DNA of 25,194 nucleotides, taken from IMG/VR virus record IMGVR_UViG_3300025128_000307, positions 1 through 25,194 of that record. One strand, 5' to 3'. Every line of letters starts with the position of its first letter. Position 1 is the first letter of the stretch. Under the pieces are notes generated by a model. It was not told the origin of the DNA and did no database searches. It saw nothing but the letters and a program-made list of their open reading frames with translations. Of this stretch, positions 1-7,003 are shown piece by piece. The stretch comes from a virus. The translations under genes and the position numbers were made by a program.

Positions 1-1
1 T

Positions 2-181
2 AATAAAAGACCTAGAAGAAAGTTCAAGGCAATTACTTGGACTAAAAAAGAAAAGTTTAAAGTTGAGTTTAAAGAAAAAAGTTTTAAGGATTTAGATACT
101 AGAGTACATTACCCTATATCAAGTGCTTATAGAGGGTTTTCAATGTTAGGGGGTAGAAGTAATAAATGCAGATATGCTTAA
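2..181 (+). CDS. C-terminal end of a basic protein, 5' truncated
   Basis: An open frame enters from the left edge of the window and runs for 59 codons to a TAA at 179-181. The visible peptide is rich in Lys, Arg and Phe (two KFK/KEK runs near its start) and ends in a Gly-Arg-Ser-Asn-Lys segment. I do not recognise the family. The frame is the only long open one here and ends just before a promoter-like site, which supports a gene end rather than chance. The start lies outside the window. Confidence 0.5.
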   Translation, partial: NKRPRRKFKAITWTKKEKFKVEFKEKSFKDLDTRVHYPISSAYRGFSMLGGRSNKCRYA

Positions 182-210
182 TTGACACAAGGTCATAATT
201 AAGACACAAT
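182..210 (+). promoter_or_regulatory. Candidate sigma70 promoter P1
   Basis: A perfect TTGACA -35 box (182-187) is followed after 17 bases by CACAAT (205-210), which matches 4 of 6 positions of the -10 consensus. It lies directly after the stop codon of the truncated gene and about 50 bases before the gene at 259, so it could drive the early gene run. It lacks the TGn extension found at P2-P6. Confidence 0.5.
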
Positions 211-258
211 TATATATTAATCGTAAGTTAAGATTAAATTAAATGAAAGTAGGTTAAA

Positions 259-474
259 ATGAATAATAATATAGTAGATATTAAAGATAAAAAGACACTA
301 ACAAGATTATTAAGAAATTGCTATTATGTTTATGGTTGGGTTGTGTTTAGTGAGCATGATGGCAAATATGTGAAACTACAAAAAACCGATTTAATGAGTA
401 ATCTAATAGATGGAGATTATGACTTAAATAAATTTACATACGATACTAGAGAAAATATCGTATATATTAACTAG
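259..474 (+). CDS. Small phage protein, unknown function
   Basis: This codes for 71 residues and is the first gene after promoter P1. The protein is soluble, with an aromatic-rich middle (CYYVYGWVVF near residues 21-30) followed by a YVKLQK stretch, and has no membrane segment. The Shine-Dalgarno match upstream is weak (AGTAGG at about 247-252). The following gene starts 8 bases after its stop with a good AGGAG between them, so the two are probably co-transcribed. I do not recognise a function. Such small genes next to an early promoter often act on host takeover, but nothing in this sequence shows that. Confidence 0.6.
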   Translation: MNNNIVDIKDKKTLTRLLRNCYYVYGWVVFSEHDGKYVKLQKTDLMSNLIDGDYDLNKFTYDTRENIVYIN

Positions 475-482
475 GAGAAAAT

Positions 483-686
483 ATGCTAACTAGAAAAGAC
501 TTTACAAAAAGAGCAAATGAATTTATACAGTTGAGCAAGAATTGTAAAAGAAATACTATTGAATTAATGACAATAGGACATCAGATTGATAACTATTGTT
601 ATATTGCTAAAGAGTCGAATAAGCGATTTGATGAGCAAAGGTTTAGAAATTATATCGAGGTTGGTATATATGGCAATACAATATAA
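483..686 (+). CDS. Small helical phage protein, unknown function
   Basis: This codes for 67 residues, preceded by AGGAG at 473-477. The sequence is Lys/Arg-rich and predicted helical. It ends with an NKRFDEQRF-type segment (about residues 46-54) that recalls a common family of short phage and plasmid proteins whose C-terminus carries a NPRFDRxRF motif. That similarity is from memory and the function of the family is unknown to me. Its 3' end overlaps the next gene by 17 bases, which suggests coupled translation. Confidence 0.6.
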   Translation: MLTRKDFTKRANEFIQLSKNCKRNTIELMTIGHQIDNYCYIAKESNKRFDEQRFRNYIEVGIYGNTI

Positions 687-972
687 ATATAAACTAGGTA
701 CACATAGAAATAATCGCAGATTGTGGCTAGAGGGTAATAGACTCTCTAGTCATGGATTTGTAAAAGATAAAAGATACAATTTAAGATATGCGACAAATTG
801 TATTATGATTGAGTTTGATGAGTTTGGTACACATAAAATAAATGGTACTGATAAAAGACCTATTATAGATATATGTAATATGAAAGTAGGTCAAAATATA
901 AAGACAGATAATGTCATGGTGGCATTTGATGTAGATAACTTATTAATTGAGGGAATAGAAAATGATACATAA
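670..972 (+). CDS. SymE/AbrB-like small protein
   Basis: This codes for 100 residues. I chose ATG 670 over an upstream ATG at 586: 670 has AGG at 658-660, gives a small overlap with the previous gene, and starts just before the conserved-looking core. The N-terminal half reads RLWLEGNRLSSHGF followed by KDKRYNLRY (about residues 14-37). This fits the pattern of SymE-type toxins and AbrB-like beta-barrel proteins, where a WL-G-x-L-x5-GF stretch is followed by a tyrosine-rich strand. The second half has a DKRPIIDI segment. SymE proteins are toxin-like RNA- or DNA-associated proteins. A phage copy could be a regulator, and the assignment rests on motif shape only. Confidence 0.5.
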   Translation: MAIQYKYKLGTHRNNRRLWLEGNRLSSHGFVKDKRYNLRYATNCIMIEFDEFGTHKINGTDKRPIIDICNMKVGQNIKTDNVMVAFDVDNLLIEGIENDT

Positions 973-1141
973 TTCTGACACAATTAAAAAGTATAATAAG
1001 AAAATGAGTTTTACAGACTGGGTTATAGAACAGCAGGAAATGATAGACGAACAAATCCTGGACTCAGATGTAGATGAATTGCCTATTGATGAGCAACAGG
1101 CAATAACTGACGAATTGCTAAACAAGTGGGGGAAACTATGA
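962..1141 (+). CDS. Small acidic protein, unknown function
   Basis: This codes for 59 residues. It starts 11 bases inside the end of the preceding gene and ends in an ATGA overlap with the amidoligase start at 1138. The protein is strongly acidic and glutamine-rich (EQQEMIDEQ near the middle) and predicted helical, with no membrane segment. The tight overlap on both sides is the main evidence that it is translated. Its place immediately before the amidoligase may be chance. No family recognised. Confidence 0.5.
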   Translation: MIHNSDTIKKYNKKMSFTDWVIEQQEMIDEQILDSDVDELPIDEQQAITDELLNKWGKL

Positions 1142-2355
1142 CACTATTAGCACAATTACGAAACACAACAAATCGTTATATAAATCAATCATGGTATGAT
1201 TGGCTTAGAGAGTATCGTGATGAAGATAAAGACAATATATCTCTAGACGATTTAAAATCATTATGTGAATTTGAAATGTCATATAATAGAAATGGCACAG
1301 GTAAATGGTCTAAGTTTACTAGGTGGTGTGATTATTTTGATGAGGATACAGGGCATTATGAAATGTGTGATGATTGCAGTACCATTGAACACACAGACGA
1401 AATGTCCACAGCTTATGAGGGTGATTATATTATCTGTCGAAGTTGTCTTGATGATGATTACACATGGTCAGAATATCGAGATACTTATGTAAGATATGAA
1501 GATAGAGATGAAGATGACTATGATGAGGATTATAGAGATGATTGGGTAAATTCATACGACTATGATGTCATGGAAGATTTAGTACATACCTCAGCACCAG
1601 ATGAGAGAATACTACCAGACACAGCCTATTATGGTGTAGAGTTGGAAGTAGAAAAACGCACAAATGCAGATAGTGATACAGCAAGAGAAGTATATGAGTG
1701 TTTTGGAACTAACCAAAGACAATTCGCAGTATTGAAATCTGATGGCTCATTATCAAATGGCTTCGAGATTGTATCGGCTCCTGGGACTTTGAAAGCACAC
1801 AAGTTATATTGGGAACAGTTTTTCAAATCTAATGCTATCAAAAAACTAAAGGGTTGGTCTACTGATACAGCAGGTATGCATGTGCATATATCTAGGTCAG
1901 CACTTAGACAATTAGATATAGGTAAGATACTTGTATTCATAAATGACCACAAGAACGAGTCATTTGTAAATCATATAGCTGGTCGTAACTCTGACCAATG
2001 GGCAAAGAAATCTGATAAAAAGATTATGGATTGTGTACAGAGTAGCGACAAATATGAAGCTGTGAATACATCACACCGACATACAATCGAACTAAGAATA
2101 TTCAAAAGTAATTTGTCTAGGCTTGGATTTTACAGAGTAATAGAATTTGTAGATGCTCTAGTAAACTTTGCAAAGCAAACAAGTATAGGCAACTTACAAT
2201 ATACTGACTTCATCAAGTACATGGAACAACCAAATGTACGAAGTCAGTACCCTGTTTTCTATGGTTGGTTATCAAGAAAATCCTATTGCATAGGTAAACC
2301 ATCTAGGAAAGTTGATTGGACTGATGAGCAGTCTAATCTAAAAGAAATAGCTTAA
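1138..2355 (+). CDS. Amidoligase (COOH-NH2 ligase, GCS-like) with N-terminal zinc ribbon
   Basis: This codes for 405 residues from ATG 1138, which overlaps the previous stop as ATGA; an in-frame GTG at 1126 is less likely. The C-terminal half carries the signature of the glutamate-cysteine-ligase-like amidoligase family: YYGVELEVE (about 164-172), KSDGSLSNGFEIVS (200-213), GMHVHIS (246-252) and TIELRIF (316-322). These acidic and His/Arg residues bind Mg-ATP and the carboxylate in relatives. The N-terminal half has a Cys-x2-Cys/Cys-x2-Cys pair (C77, C80, C100, C103) that looks like a zinc ribbon, then a very acidic, tyrosine-rich linker. Family members join a carboxylate to an amine using ATP. 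The next gene is a class II glutamine amidotransferase, and a cyclotransferase follows at 5475, so the amine may come from glutamine. The substrate is unknown. Confidence 0.82.
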   Translation: MTLLAQLRNTTNRYINQSWYDWLREYRDEDKDNISLDDLKSLCEFEMSYNRNGTGKWSKFTRWCDYFDEDTGHYEMCDDCSTIEHTDEMSTAYEGDYIICRSCLDDDYTWSEYRDTYVRYEDRDEDDYDEDYRDDWVNSYDYDVMEDLVHTSAPDERILPDTAYYGVELEVEKRTNADSDTAREVYECFGTNQRQFAVLKSDGSLSNGFEIVSAPGTLKAHKLYWEQFFKSNAIKKLKGWSTDTAGMHVHISRSALRQLDIGKILVFINDHKNESFVNHIAGRNSDQWAKKSDKKIMDCVQSSDKYEAVNTSHRHTIELRIFKSNLSRLGFYRVIEFVDALVNFAKQTSIGNLQYTDFIKYMEQPNVRSQYPVFYGWLSRKSYCIGKPSRKVDWTDEQSNLKEIA

Positions 2356-2373
2356 CTGAAAAGGAGTTATATT

Positions 2374-3309
2374 ATGTGCTTAATTATCAAAGCAGACAAG
2401 CCACAAATCATAAGTGAAACTATGATGAACTGTGCTTACTTAAACAATGATGATGGGTTTGGACTCATGTTTGCCAATAAGGGTAAAGTCCATGTTCACA
2501 AGTTAGGAAAACCTAAGTCATTCAAATCTATTAACAAAGTGTGGGATAGCTACAAAGATTTAGATGTACCTATCGGAGTACACTTTCGTTTCAATACAAA
2601 TGGAGAGTCAAGCAAAGCTATGTCGCACCCATTTCAAGTATTGACCAAAGACGAACACAACAGGGATATATGGCTCATGCACAATGGACCTCAACTTCCT
2701 ACGCCTATGATTGATGATAACAAATCAGACACTCATCAGTTTGTAAAGTGGATACTCAAGCCACAACTATCTAATGAGCCAGAGTTATTATACAATCCCG
2801 ATTGGCAAGAAATGATAGCCGATATGATTGGAAGTGACAAGCTCTTATTCCTGGATAGTAAGACAGAAGAATTTACTATCATCAATGAGCAAGAAGGTAA
2901 AACCACAGATGATATGTGGTTGTCTAACACTTACTCATTACAACCAACAGGTAACTATGCTTTGTCTAGAGATTACAAGTATGATGAAACTACTGACACT
3001 ATGCAGAAGAATATTTCCAAGTGGGATTATGAAGATGAAGATACATGGTATGGACATTATTCTGGAATAGGTTACAGTGCTAATGATGTGCCTGTTGGCA
3101 GAACAGAAGTCACTAGGTCAGCAAGACGCATACATGAACAACCTGTGGATAACAAAGATATTAATATCAATGGGCATAACATAACTGATGATGATTGGTA
3201 TGGTATGACACAGGAAGAAGTATACGATACTGTATGCGAAAACCCTATGGGTACAGCAGAGTGGGTATACGACATCATATATGATGGTAACAAGAAAGGT
3301 GGTAAGTAA
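2374..3309 (+). CDS. Class II glutamine amidotransferase (Ntn-hydrolase)
   Basis: This codes for 311 residues, with AAGGAG 15 bases upstream of the ATG. Cys2 follows the initiator Met, as in class II amidotransferases where the exposed N-terminal Cys is the nucleophile. Other family features are NNDDGFG (24-30), HFRFNTNG (70-77), an HPF at 85-87, MHNG (102-105) and SDT (118-120), which correspond to the Arg, Asn-Gly and Asp positions that hold glutamine. The first 130 residues form the glutaminase domain. The rest (130-311) is acidic, with no synthase domain I can recognise, so it may supply ammonia to a partner protein. The amidoligase lies directly upstream and is the obvious candidate. The stop overlaps the next start as TAATG. 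Confidence 0.85.
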   Translation: MCLIIKADKPQIISETMMNCAYLNNDDGFGLMFANKGKVHVHKLGKPKSFKSINKVWDSYKDLDVPIGVHFRFNTNGESSKAMSHPFQVLTKDEHNRDIWLMHNGPQLPTPMIDDNKSDTHQFVKWILKPQLSNEPELLYNPDWQEMIADMIGSDKLLFLDSKTEEFTIINEQEGKTTDDMWLSNTYSLQPTGNYALSRDYKYDETTDTMQKNISKWDYEDEDTWYGHYSGIGYSANDVPVGRTEVTRSARRIHEQPVDNKDININGHNITDDDWYGMTQEEVYDTVCENPMGTAEWVYDIIYDGNKKGGK

Positions 3310-3953
3310 TGATTATCTTTAGAAATGTAGAGAAAGGTACTTGGGAGTGTGAACAATCCAGGAATGGGAGTTCACATCTCACCACATGGAAACCTATACA
3401 CTCAGCAGTGTATCTGAAAGATGTTAGCTTTGGCGTGGTAACACACCCTTTCAAAGTAGAAACTTCGTTTCGCCGAAAACCTTTCAGCCCTTTGAACTTT
3501 GCTCATCAAGGAAAGGGGGCAGACTATGGTATTGCAATCAAAGGTACACCGATTAACCTTATGGATTGGCAGAAGTTATATGCCGAAGACAATCCAGTGC
3601 CGACAACTATACGCAAACTGTGGTCAAGATATGGGGAAAGATTCTATTCAGCCTATCCTAGTATGGTCAAACATTTTAAGGATAAAGGGTTGTGGAACTT
3701 AGCAACGCAGAGTCCTAGCTACACAGGTACTAACGCAGTAGCTAGTAATAGAACTTTCCCTACATTAGTAGGTAATGATATGAACCATGCATTTATACCG
3801 AGTCCTGTTAAAGCAATGCATATACCATCAGCAACAGGTACTCACTTCCAAGTGCTGTTTGATTCCAAGCAAACAGTTAGAACATGGAGCGATTGGCACA
3901 CAGTAATCGAGCCATCATGGAAACAAGTCGTTCTATCGAGAGCGGCAGCTTAA
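3309..3953 (+). CDS. Unknown protein coupled to the amidotransferase
   Basis: This codes for 214 residues. Its ATG shares one base with the amidotransferase stop (TAATG), so it is probably made by re-initiation in fixed ratio with that enzyme. It has no signal peptide or membrane segment. Aromatic and His/Lys residues are spread through it, with a FSPLNFAHQGKGADYG stretch near residues 58-73 and a W-rich C-terminus. I do not recognise the fold. By position it is a candidate subunit, substrate or accessory factor of the amidoligase cassette. The alternative is an unrelated early phage protein. It is the last gene before a long intergenic stretch. Confidence 0.65.
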   Translation: MIIFRNVEKGTWECEQSRNGSSHLTTWKPIHSAVYLKDVSFGVVTHPFKVETSFRRKPFSPLNFAHQGKGADYGIAIKGTPINLMDWQKLYAEDNPVPTTIRKLWSRYGERFYSAYPSMVKHFKDKGLWNLATQSPSYTGTNAVASNRTFPTLVGNDMNHAFIPSPVKAMHIPSATGTHFQVLFDSKQTVRTWSDWHTVIEPSWKQVVLSRAAA

Positions 3954-4219
3954 TCCTGGATAATCCAGGTACCCGAATGAGTCCGAGTCAGCATCGGTAT
4001 TACACGAGGGTATCTGTTTCAGTAAGTATAGGGGTATGAGGTAGTCTTGTATAGTACACCTTACTCTATGAACTATATATAGTATATAATAAATTATTAT
4101 TATATTTTAAATCGTTTATTAGAGGGGTGTGCTTACCCTACAAAAACAGTAACCATTGTGATTTACCGATACTTTTTCGGTATCATTCGACAGAAAACTA
4201 TTGACGAGAGGAGAGAATT
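3954..4219 (+). other. Gene-free structured and AT-rich stretch (possible ncRNA, leader or origin)
   Basis: This 266-base stretch has no convincing gene. Its left part can fold. CCTGGAT (3955-3961) pairs with ATCCAGG (3963-3969). Alternatively GGTACCC (3968-3974) pairs with GGGTATC (4008-4014) and encloses CCGA/TCGG (3983-3986 with 3994-3997). The two folds share bases 3968-3969. The middle (about 4066-4125) is almost pure A/T. The right part holds a 6-bp hairpin TACCGA/TCGGTA (4164-4169 with 4177-4182). The stretch could be a gene-end signal plus promoter and leader, a small RNA, or a replication origin. It matches no ribozyme or riboswitch core I know. Confidence 0.4.
4061..4090 (+). promoter_or_regulatory. 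Weak sigma70 promoter candidate in the AT-rich stretch
   Basis: A perfect TATAAT (4085-4090) lies 18 bases after TTACTC (4061-4066), which matches 4 of 6 positions of the -35 consensus. The surrounding A/T-richness makes chance -10 matches easy, so confidence is low. If real, it would drive the genes from 4220 onward. Confidence 0.3.
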
Positions 4220-4330
4220 ATGTTAGAGTTAATCTTGATTTATTTTTTAGGATTTATTTCATTGCCCACATTTTACTGGGCAAGCGTAGTATTACATGAG
4301 GTATACTATGCAATCAACAGGAAAGACTAA
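4220..4330 (+). CDS. 36-residue membrane micro-protein
   Basis: This is a short frame with a good GAGAGGAGAG Shine-Dalgarno region at 4205-4214. Residues 3-27 are almost entirely hydrophobic (LIYFLGF, then a PTFYWASVV segment), giving one membrane helix, followed by a short polar tail ending in NRKD. It lies 12 bases before the next gene, which has its own AGGAG. No family recognised. It is one of eight small membrane proteins in this window. Confidence 0.55.
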   Translation: MLELILIYFLGFISLPTFYWASVVLHEVYYAINRKD

Positions 4331-4342
4331 CAGGAGACAGTT

Positions 4343-4831
4343 ATGAATCCATTGATACCAACAGACGCAATACAATTACGATACTACTCACCTATCTATG
4401 AGCCTATCTATGATGAAGATGATAATGTCATAGACGAGGAGTGTGTTCGTAGTGGTAGCGATGTGTACGAAGACTTTATTAAGCCAACGCATGATGATGG
4501 TGTACCTAGATACTATCGTCTTAGGTATTCAAGAAATGCGAAAGACCATAAACGCAGATGGGAACAGTGGATTAATAATAAACTAGGCACATCTGACCCT
4601 ATCTTTGTGCGTGTTTGTAAGATAGGTAGGAGAGTATTGTTTAAATACGACCCTAAGTTAGTAGCTAAACACGAGAAGAAACTTAAGACATTTCAATTTC
4701 TCAGGGACAAAATAAACCAGGAACCTGAATCAGCTGCAGGTGCTGCTGACATACCTGGTAGTTTTATAGATTTAATAGATGTAGCAAGAGAACTACAAGA
4801 AAGGATGCAAGATGAAGAAGAAAGAAGATAA
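4343..4831 (+). CDS. Unknown phage protein, 162 aa
   Basis: AGGAG sits at 4332-4336, seven bases before the ATG. The protein has an acidic, Tyr-rich N-terminal third (YEPIYDEDDNVIDEE near residues 18-32), a basic middle with many Arg/Lys/Trp residues (about 57-110) and an acidic C-terminal helix ending in EERR. The charge pattern suggests a soluble protein that could bind nucleic acid through its middle part, but I see no named motif. Its last 20 bases overlap the next small gene. Confidence 0.65.
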   Translation: MNPLIPTDAIQLRYYSPIYEPIYDEDDNVIDEECVRSGSDVYEDFIKPTHDDGVPRYYRLRYSRNAKDHKRRWEQWINNKLGTSDPIFVRVCKIGRRVLFKYDPKLVAKHEKKLKTFQFLRDKINQEPESAAGAADIPGSFIDLIDVARELQERMQDEEERR

Positions 4832-4946
4832 ACAGTGGGAAATCATGACTGACTTTACAATCACTATACTGTCATTGATGATTTCATTGGGGGCATTTGC
4901 ACTTATGATTATGTTATTTGTGTGGGTGTCTAAGTTATTCTCATGA
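4812..4946 (+). CDS. 44-residue membrane micro-protein
   Basis: It starts inside the end of the previous gene, where a run of A/G (GGATGCAAG, 4803-4811) gives a modest Shine-Dalgarno match. It ends in an ATGA overlap with the next gene. The N-terminal 10 residues are charged (KKKEDK). Residues 15-39 form one strongly hydrophobic helix rich in Met, Leu and Ile. With Lys at the N-terminus, the positive-inside rule would place that end in the cytoplasm. No family recognised. Confidence 0.5.
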   Translation: MKKKEDKQWEIMTDFTITILSLMISLGAFALMIMLFVWVSKLFS

Positions 4947-5206
4947 AGTATGTAGTAACAACATGGGAAACCTTGCAGTGTCAGTACGAGGTGGAATCAG
5001 CTACCAAAGAACAAGCATGGCAAGATGTACTTGACAACAAAGGAGTGCAGATAGATAAACAATGGGTTGATGAAGGCTCATATGTTGTCAAAGAAAAAGA
5101 CAGACAAAACCAGGAAGGCGTGCAGCTTCAGCCCGGTGTAAAATTTCCTGGGAATGTTGTTGATTTTAAAACTAAAGTAAGTGAGTTACTTAAGAAGAAA
5201 AAATAA
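4943..5206 (+). CDS. DpnD/PcfM-like small protein, paralogue 1
   Basis: This codes for 87 residues and overlaps the previous stop (ATGA). The N-terminus reads MKYVVTTWETLQCQYEVESATKEQAW, a beta-beta-alpha pattern like the short DpnD/PcfM-type domain common in phages and mobile elements. A basic tail (KKKK) closes it. The protein at 7454 has the same architecture: MKY-x-V-x-T, a Q-x-x-VE strand, a Lys/Glu/Ala helix, a D-K-Q turn, a Y-V-x-KE strand and a QEG motif. The two look like duplicates within this genome. Their function is unknown. Confidence 0.65.
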   Translation: MKYVVTTWETLQCQYEVESATKEQAWQDVLDNKGVQIDKQWVDEGSYVVKEKDRQNQEGVQLQPGVKFPGNVVDFKTKVSELLKKKK

Positions 5207-5239
5207 ATGTCAATAATTTATTGACAAGAAAGGAGTACA

Positions 5240-5515
5240 ATGATATATGATTTAGTTAAGATTAAATGGCTTGACGCAATGTCTGATGATAATACTTGGC
5301 AAGAGTTATCTGAGTTGAGACAGCAACAATTACGCACTGTCGAAACTGTTGGGTGGATTATCCAAGACTTTGGAGATAAGGTAGTAACTATATCATCATA
5401 TGATGACGAGTGTAAGACAGGGGGTGGGGGTGCTGTTATCCCTAAGGTTAACATTGTAGAGATACAACACTTAGATGGAGGTAGGATTGAAGAACTTAAA
5501 CCACAACCCTTATAA
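5240..5515 (+). CDS. Conserved-looking small phage protein, unknown function
   Basis: This codes for 91 residues with AGGAG at 5231-5235. It reads as a small alpha/beta protein: a strand with KIKWLDA (8-14), a polar W-x2-L helix, then TVGWIIQDFGDKVVTI (35-50) and IPKVNIVEIQHLDGG near the C-terminus. I recall similar W-L-D-A/TVGW/IPK proteins of about 80 residues in many phages, all without known function. The 3' end overlaps the cyclotransferase gene by about 40 bases. Confidence 0.65.
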   Translation: MIYDLVKIKWLDAMSDDNTWQELSELRQQQLRTVETVGWIIQDFGDKVVTISSYDDECKTGGGGAVIPKVNIVEIQHLDGGRIEELKPQPL

Positions 5516-5918
5516 GACTAGACTATTTACTTATGGTACGCTCAAGAAAGGGGGCAGGTTAGAAACTCTAATCGGAGATGGTACATACCTGGGTGAATAC
5601 TTTACATTGCATTCAGTCTTTGACATGATTGATTATCAAAGTGCTTTCCCCATTGTGTTTCGCAAATGGGATAAGGGTAAGTCAATCAAAGGACATCTGT
5701 ATGAATTAGACCTACATCATATGGATTACATTAATCGTATGGAAACTAATGCAGAGTATACACCTATGGTTGTAGATATAATTAACGAAGAAGGGGACTT
5801 GACAAATGCTATTATGTTTGTTAATTCAGTAGGAGAAAAACATATTGATTCTATGTACCACATGGGAACAGGAAACAATATAAAAGAAGAGAAAGGATAT
5901 ATGGAATGGCAACAGTAG
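5475..5918 (+). CDS. Gamma-glutamylcyclotransferase-like (GGCT/AIG2) protein
   Basis: This codes for about 147 residues from ATG 5475. TTG 5487 is an alternative start because GGAGG lies five bases before it. The protein opens with FTYGTLKKGG (about 18-27), the YGTL/YGSL loop that binds the gamma-glutamyl group in this fold. It continues with AFPIVF (57-62), GHLYELD (73-79) and INRMETNAEY (86-95), where Glu90 fits the catalytic Glu of the family. Relatives release 5-oxoproline from gamma-glutamyl amides. Occurrence in one run with an amidoligase and a glutamine amidotransferase suggests that it edits, removes or matures a glutamyl modification. That role is inferred from context. Confidence 0.8.
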   Translation: MEVGLKNLNHNPYKTRLFTYGTLKKGGRLETLIGDGTYLGEYFTLHSVFDMIDYQSAFPIVFRKWDKGKSIKGHLYELDLHHMDYINRMETNAEYTPMVVDIINEEGDLTNAIMFVNSVGEKHIDSMYHMGTGNNIKEEKGYMEWQQ

Positions 5919-6076
5919 GAGGGATACTAAGTTATGTAGCTGTGTATGGTTTATTTATACTAGGCTCAATGAGTTTTTTCTTTAACCCGAACGTTATCAC
6001 ATTGCTAGTGTTTGTATTTACAATGTGGTTGTTCTTAAACAGAAGGAGTCGCAATGACAAAGAAGAAAAAAAGTAA
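5906..6076 (+). CDS. 56-residue double-span membrane protein
   Basis: It starts 13 bases inside the end of the cyclotransferase gene (GAAAGGA lies upstream at 5891-5897) and overlaps the next gene by 23 bases. Residues 5-26 and 30-46 are hydrophobic, separated by an NPN turn, and the protein ends in a very basic and acidic tail (NRRSRNDKEEKK). It may form a small helical hairpin in the inner membrane. No family recognised. Confidence 0.5.
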   Translation: MATVGGILSYVAVYGLFILGSMSFFFNPNVITLLVFVFTMWLFLNRRSRNDKEEKK

Positions 6077-6314
6077 GTGGACTAAAGGTGTAGGCTTGAG
6101 AGAGGCAACACCTAGAGACGAAGACATCTTAGATGAGGGTGACTTTGTAATGGATGGCTATACAGTAGCCCCTAAAAGAAATACATCGTTTGATTTAGAT
6201 GATATGAATCTAGACCAAGATGATTATGAATACAGACAGGAGGAAATAAATGGGTTGGAATCCGAAAACGCAGAACCTATTGCAGTGGACAGATATTTCA
6301 AACGCATTAGATAA
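6054..6314 (+). CDS. Unknown protein with basic head and acidic body
   Basis: This codes for 86 residues with AAGGAG at 6041-6046. The first 12 residues are Lys-rich (TKKKKSKWTKG). Residues 22-70 are dominated by Asp and Glu with scattered Tyr. No membrane segment or motif is seen. It overlaps the following gene by 65 bases. The next start has its own strong AGGAGG, so both frames are probably used. Confidence 0.6.
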   Translation: MTKKKKSKWTKGVGLREATPRDEDILDEGDFVMDGYTVAPKRNTSFDLDDMNLDQDDYEYRQEEINGLESENAEPIAVDRYFKRIR

Positions 6315-6570
6315 AGCAATACAATACTTGGATAATGCAGAGCGAGACGAACCTCATGTAACTATCAAGCATGACAATCCTTTCGCTTTGCGTATGCGTA
6401 TGTATAGATATATCAAAGCGTTTACATTGCAGATGAAAGGCAATGATGTGGTAGATGAAAACAAGTATGCTCATCTATCTATCAAAGCAATAGATGATGG
6501 GGTAATTATTGCTTCATCATTAGAACAAGAGCCATTAGTTTTAGTGGCAGATAATGGAGAAGAACTATGA
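6250..6570 (+). CDS. Unknown small phage protein, 106 aa
   Basis: The start is set by AGGAGG at 6239-6244. The protein is soluble, with an N-terminal W-rich part, a helical AIQYLDNAERDEP segment, a basic RMRMYRYIKAF stretch (about 48-58) and a beta-rich acidic C-terminus (SLEQEPLVLVADNGEEL). No family recognised. It ends in an ATGA overlap with the next gene. Confidence 0.6.
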   Translation: MGWNPKTQNLLQWTDISNALDKAIQYLDNAERDEPHVTIKHDNPFALRMRMYRYIKAFTLQMKGNDVVDENKYAHLSIKAIDDGVIIASSLEQEPLVLVADNGEEL

Positions 6571-6866
6571 AGAAAATAAAAGACATAGAGAAAGCTATGG
6601 CAGATTGTATTGATGACATGCGAGAACCTATCGTTGAACTATCTAAGAAACATGGCGTTGATACTATTAATAGTTCAATGCTTGAGTTGTCTTTGCGTAT
6701 GTTATTAATGAGAACAGGTAGTACTCAAGTGCTACACATGTTAGCTTCAACAGTTGCAAACTTAGTGGAGAAAGGTCCACTCATTGAGACATACTTAGAA
6801 GACAGAGACATAGACGAAGTGGATTGGTTAAAGAATGGTAATCTAGTTAAACCAACTATACATTAG
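6567..6866 (+). CDS. All-helical small protein, unknown function
   Basis: This codes for 99 residues and starts in an ATGA overlap with its neighbour. The sequence is almost wholly helical: KKIKDIEKAMADCIDDM, then a Met/Leu-rich middle (SLRMLLMRTGSTQVLHMLA, about 46-64), then an acidic tail. The hydrophobic middle is broken by Arg and Thr and reads as a buried helix rather than a membrane span. No function recognised. Confidence 0.6.
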   Translation: MKKIKDIEKAMADCIDDMREPIVELSKKHGVDTINSSMLELSLRMLLMRTGSTQVLHMLASTVANLVEKGPLIETYLEDRDIDEVDWLKNGNLVKPTIH

Positions 6867-6874
6867 GAGAGAGT

Positions 6875-7003
6875 ATGGATATAAAAATCTTTGAAGAATG
6901 GTTAAGTAAATGCCCTGTTAATTGGGTACAAACTGACAATGGTCTTAACTTAACAGAGACTTATGAGTTTGACTTAGCTGATTGTGAGTTTGATTATGAA
7001 TGA
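6875..7003 (+). CDS. 42-residue acidic protein
   Basis: A clear AGGAGAG (6865-6871) precedes the ATG. The peptide has FEEWLSKCPVNW near its start and a run of acidic residues at its C-terminus (EFDLADCEFDYE), with two cysteines. It overlaps the next gene by 8 bases. Its size and charge resemble small phage inhibitors or DNA mimics, but nothing in the sequence proves that. Confidence 0.5.
   Translation: MDIKIFEEWLSKCPVNWVQTDNGLNLTETYEFDLADCEFDYE

Noticed and set aside
3968-4014. Hammerhead or other self-cleaving ribozyme in the 3954-4219 stretch
   Set aside because: A CGAATGAG segment recalls the hammerhead CUGAUGA core but differs at two essential positions, and the GAAA partner is missing. 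No other known ribozyme core fits.
5221-5249. TTGACA at 5221 as a promoter
   Set aside because: The base pattern 17 bases downstream (TATATG) lies inside the next gene after its start codon, and the AGGAG of that gene overlaps the spacer.
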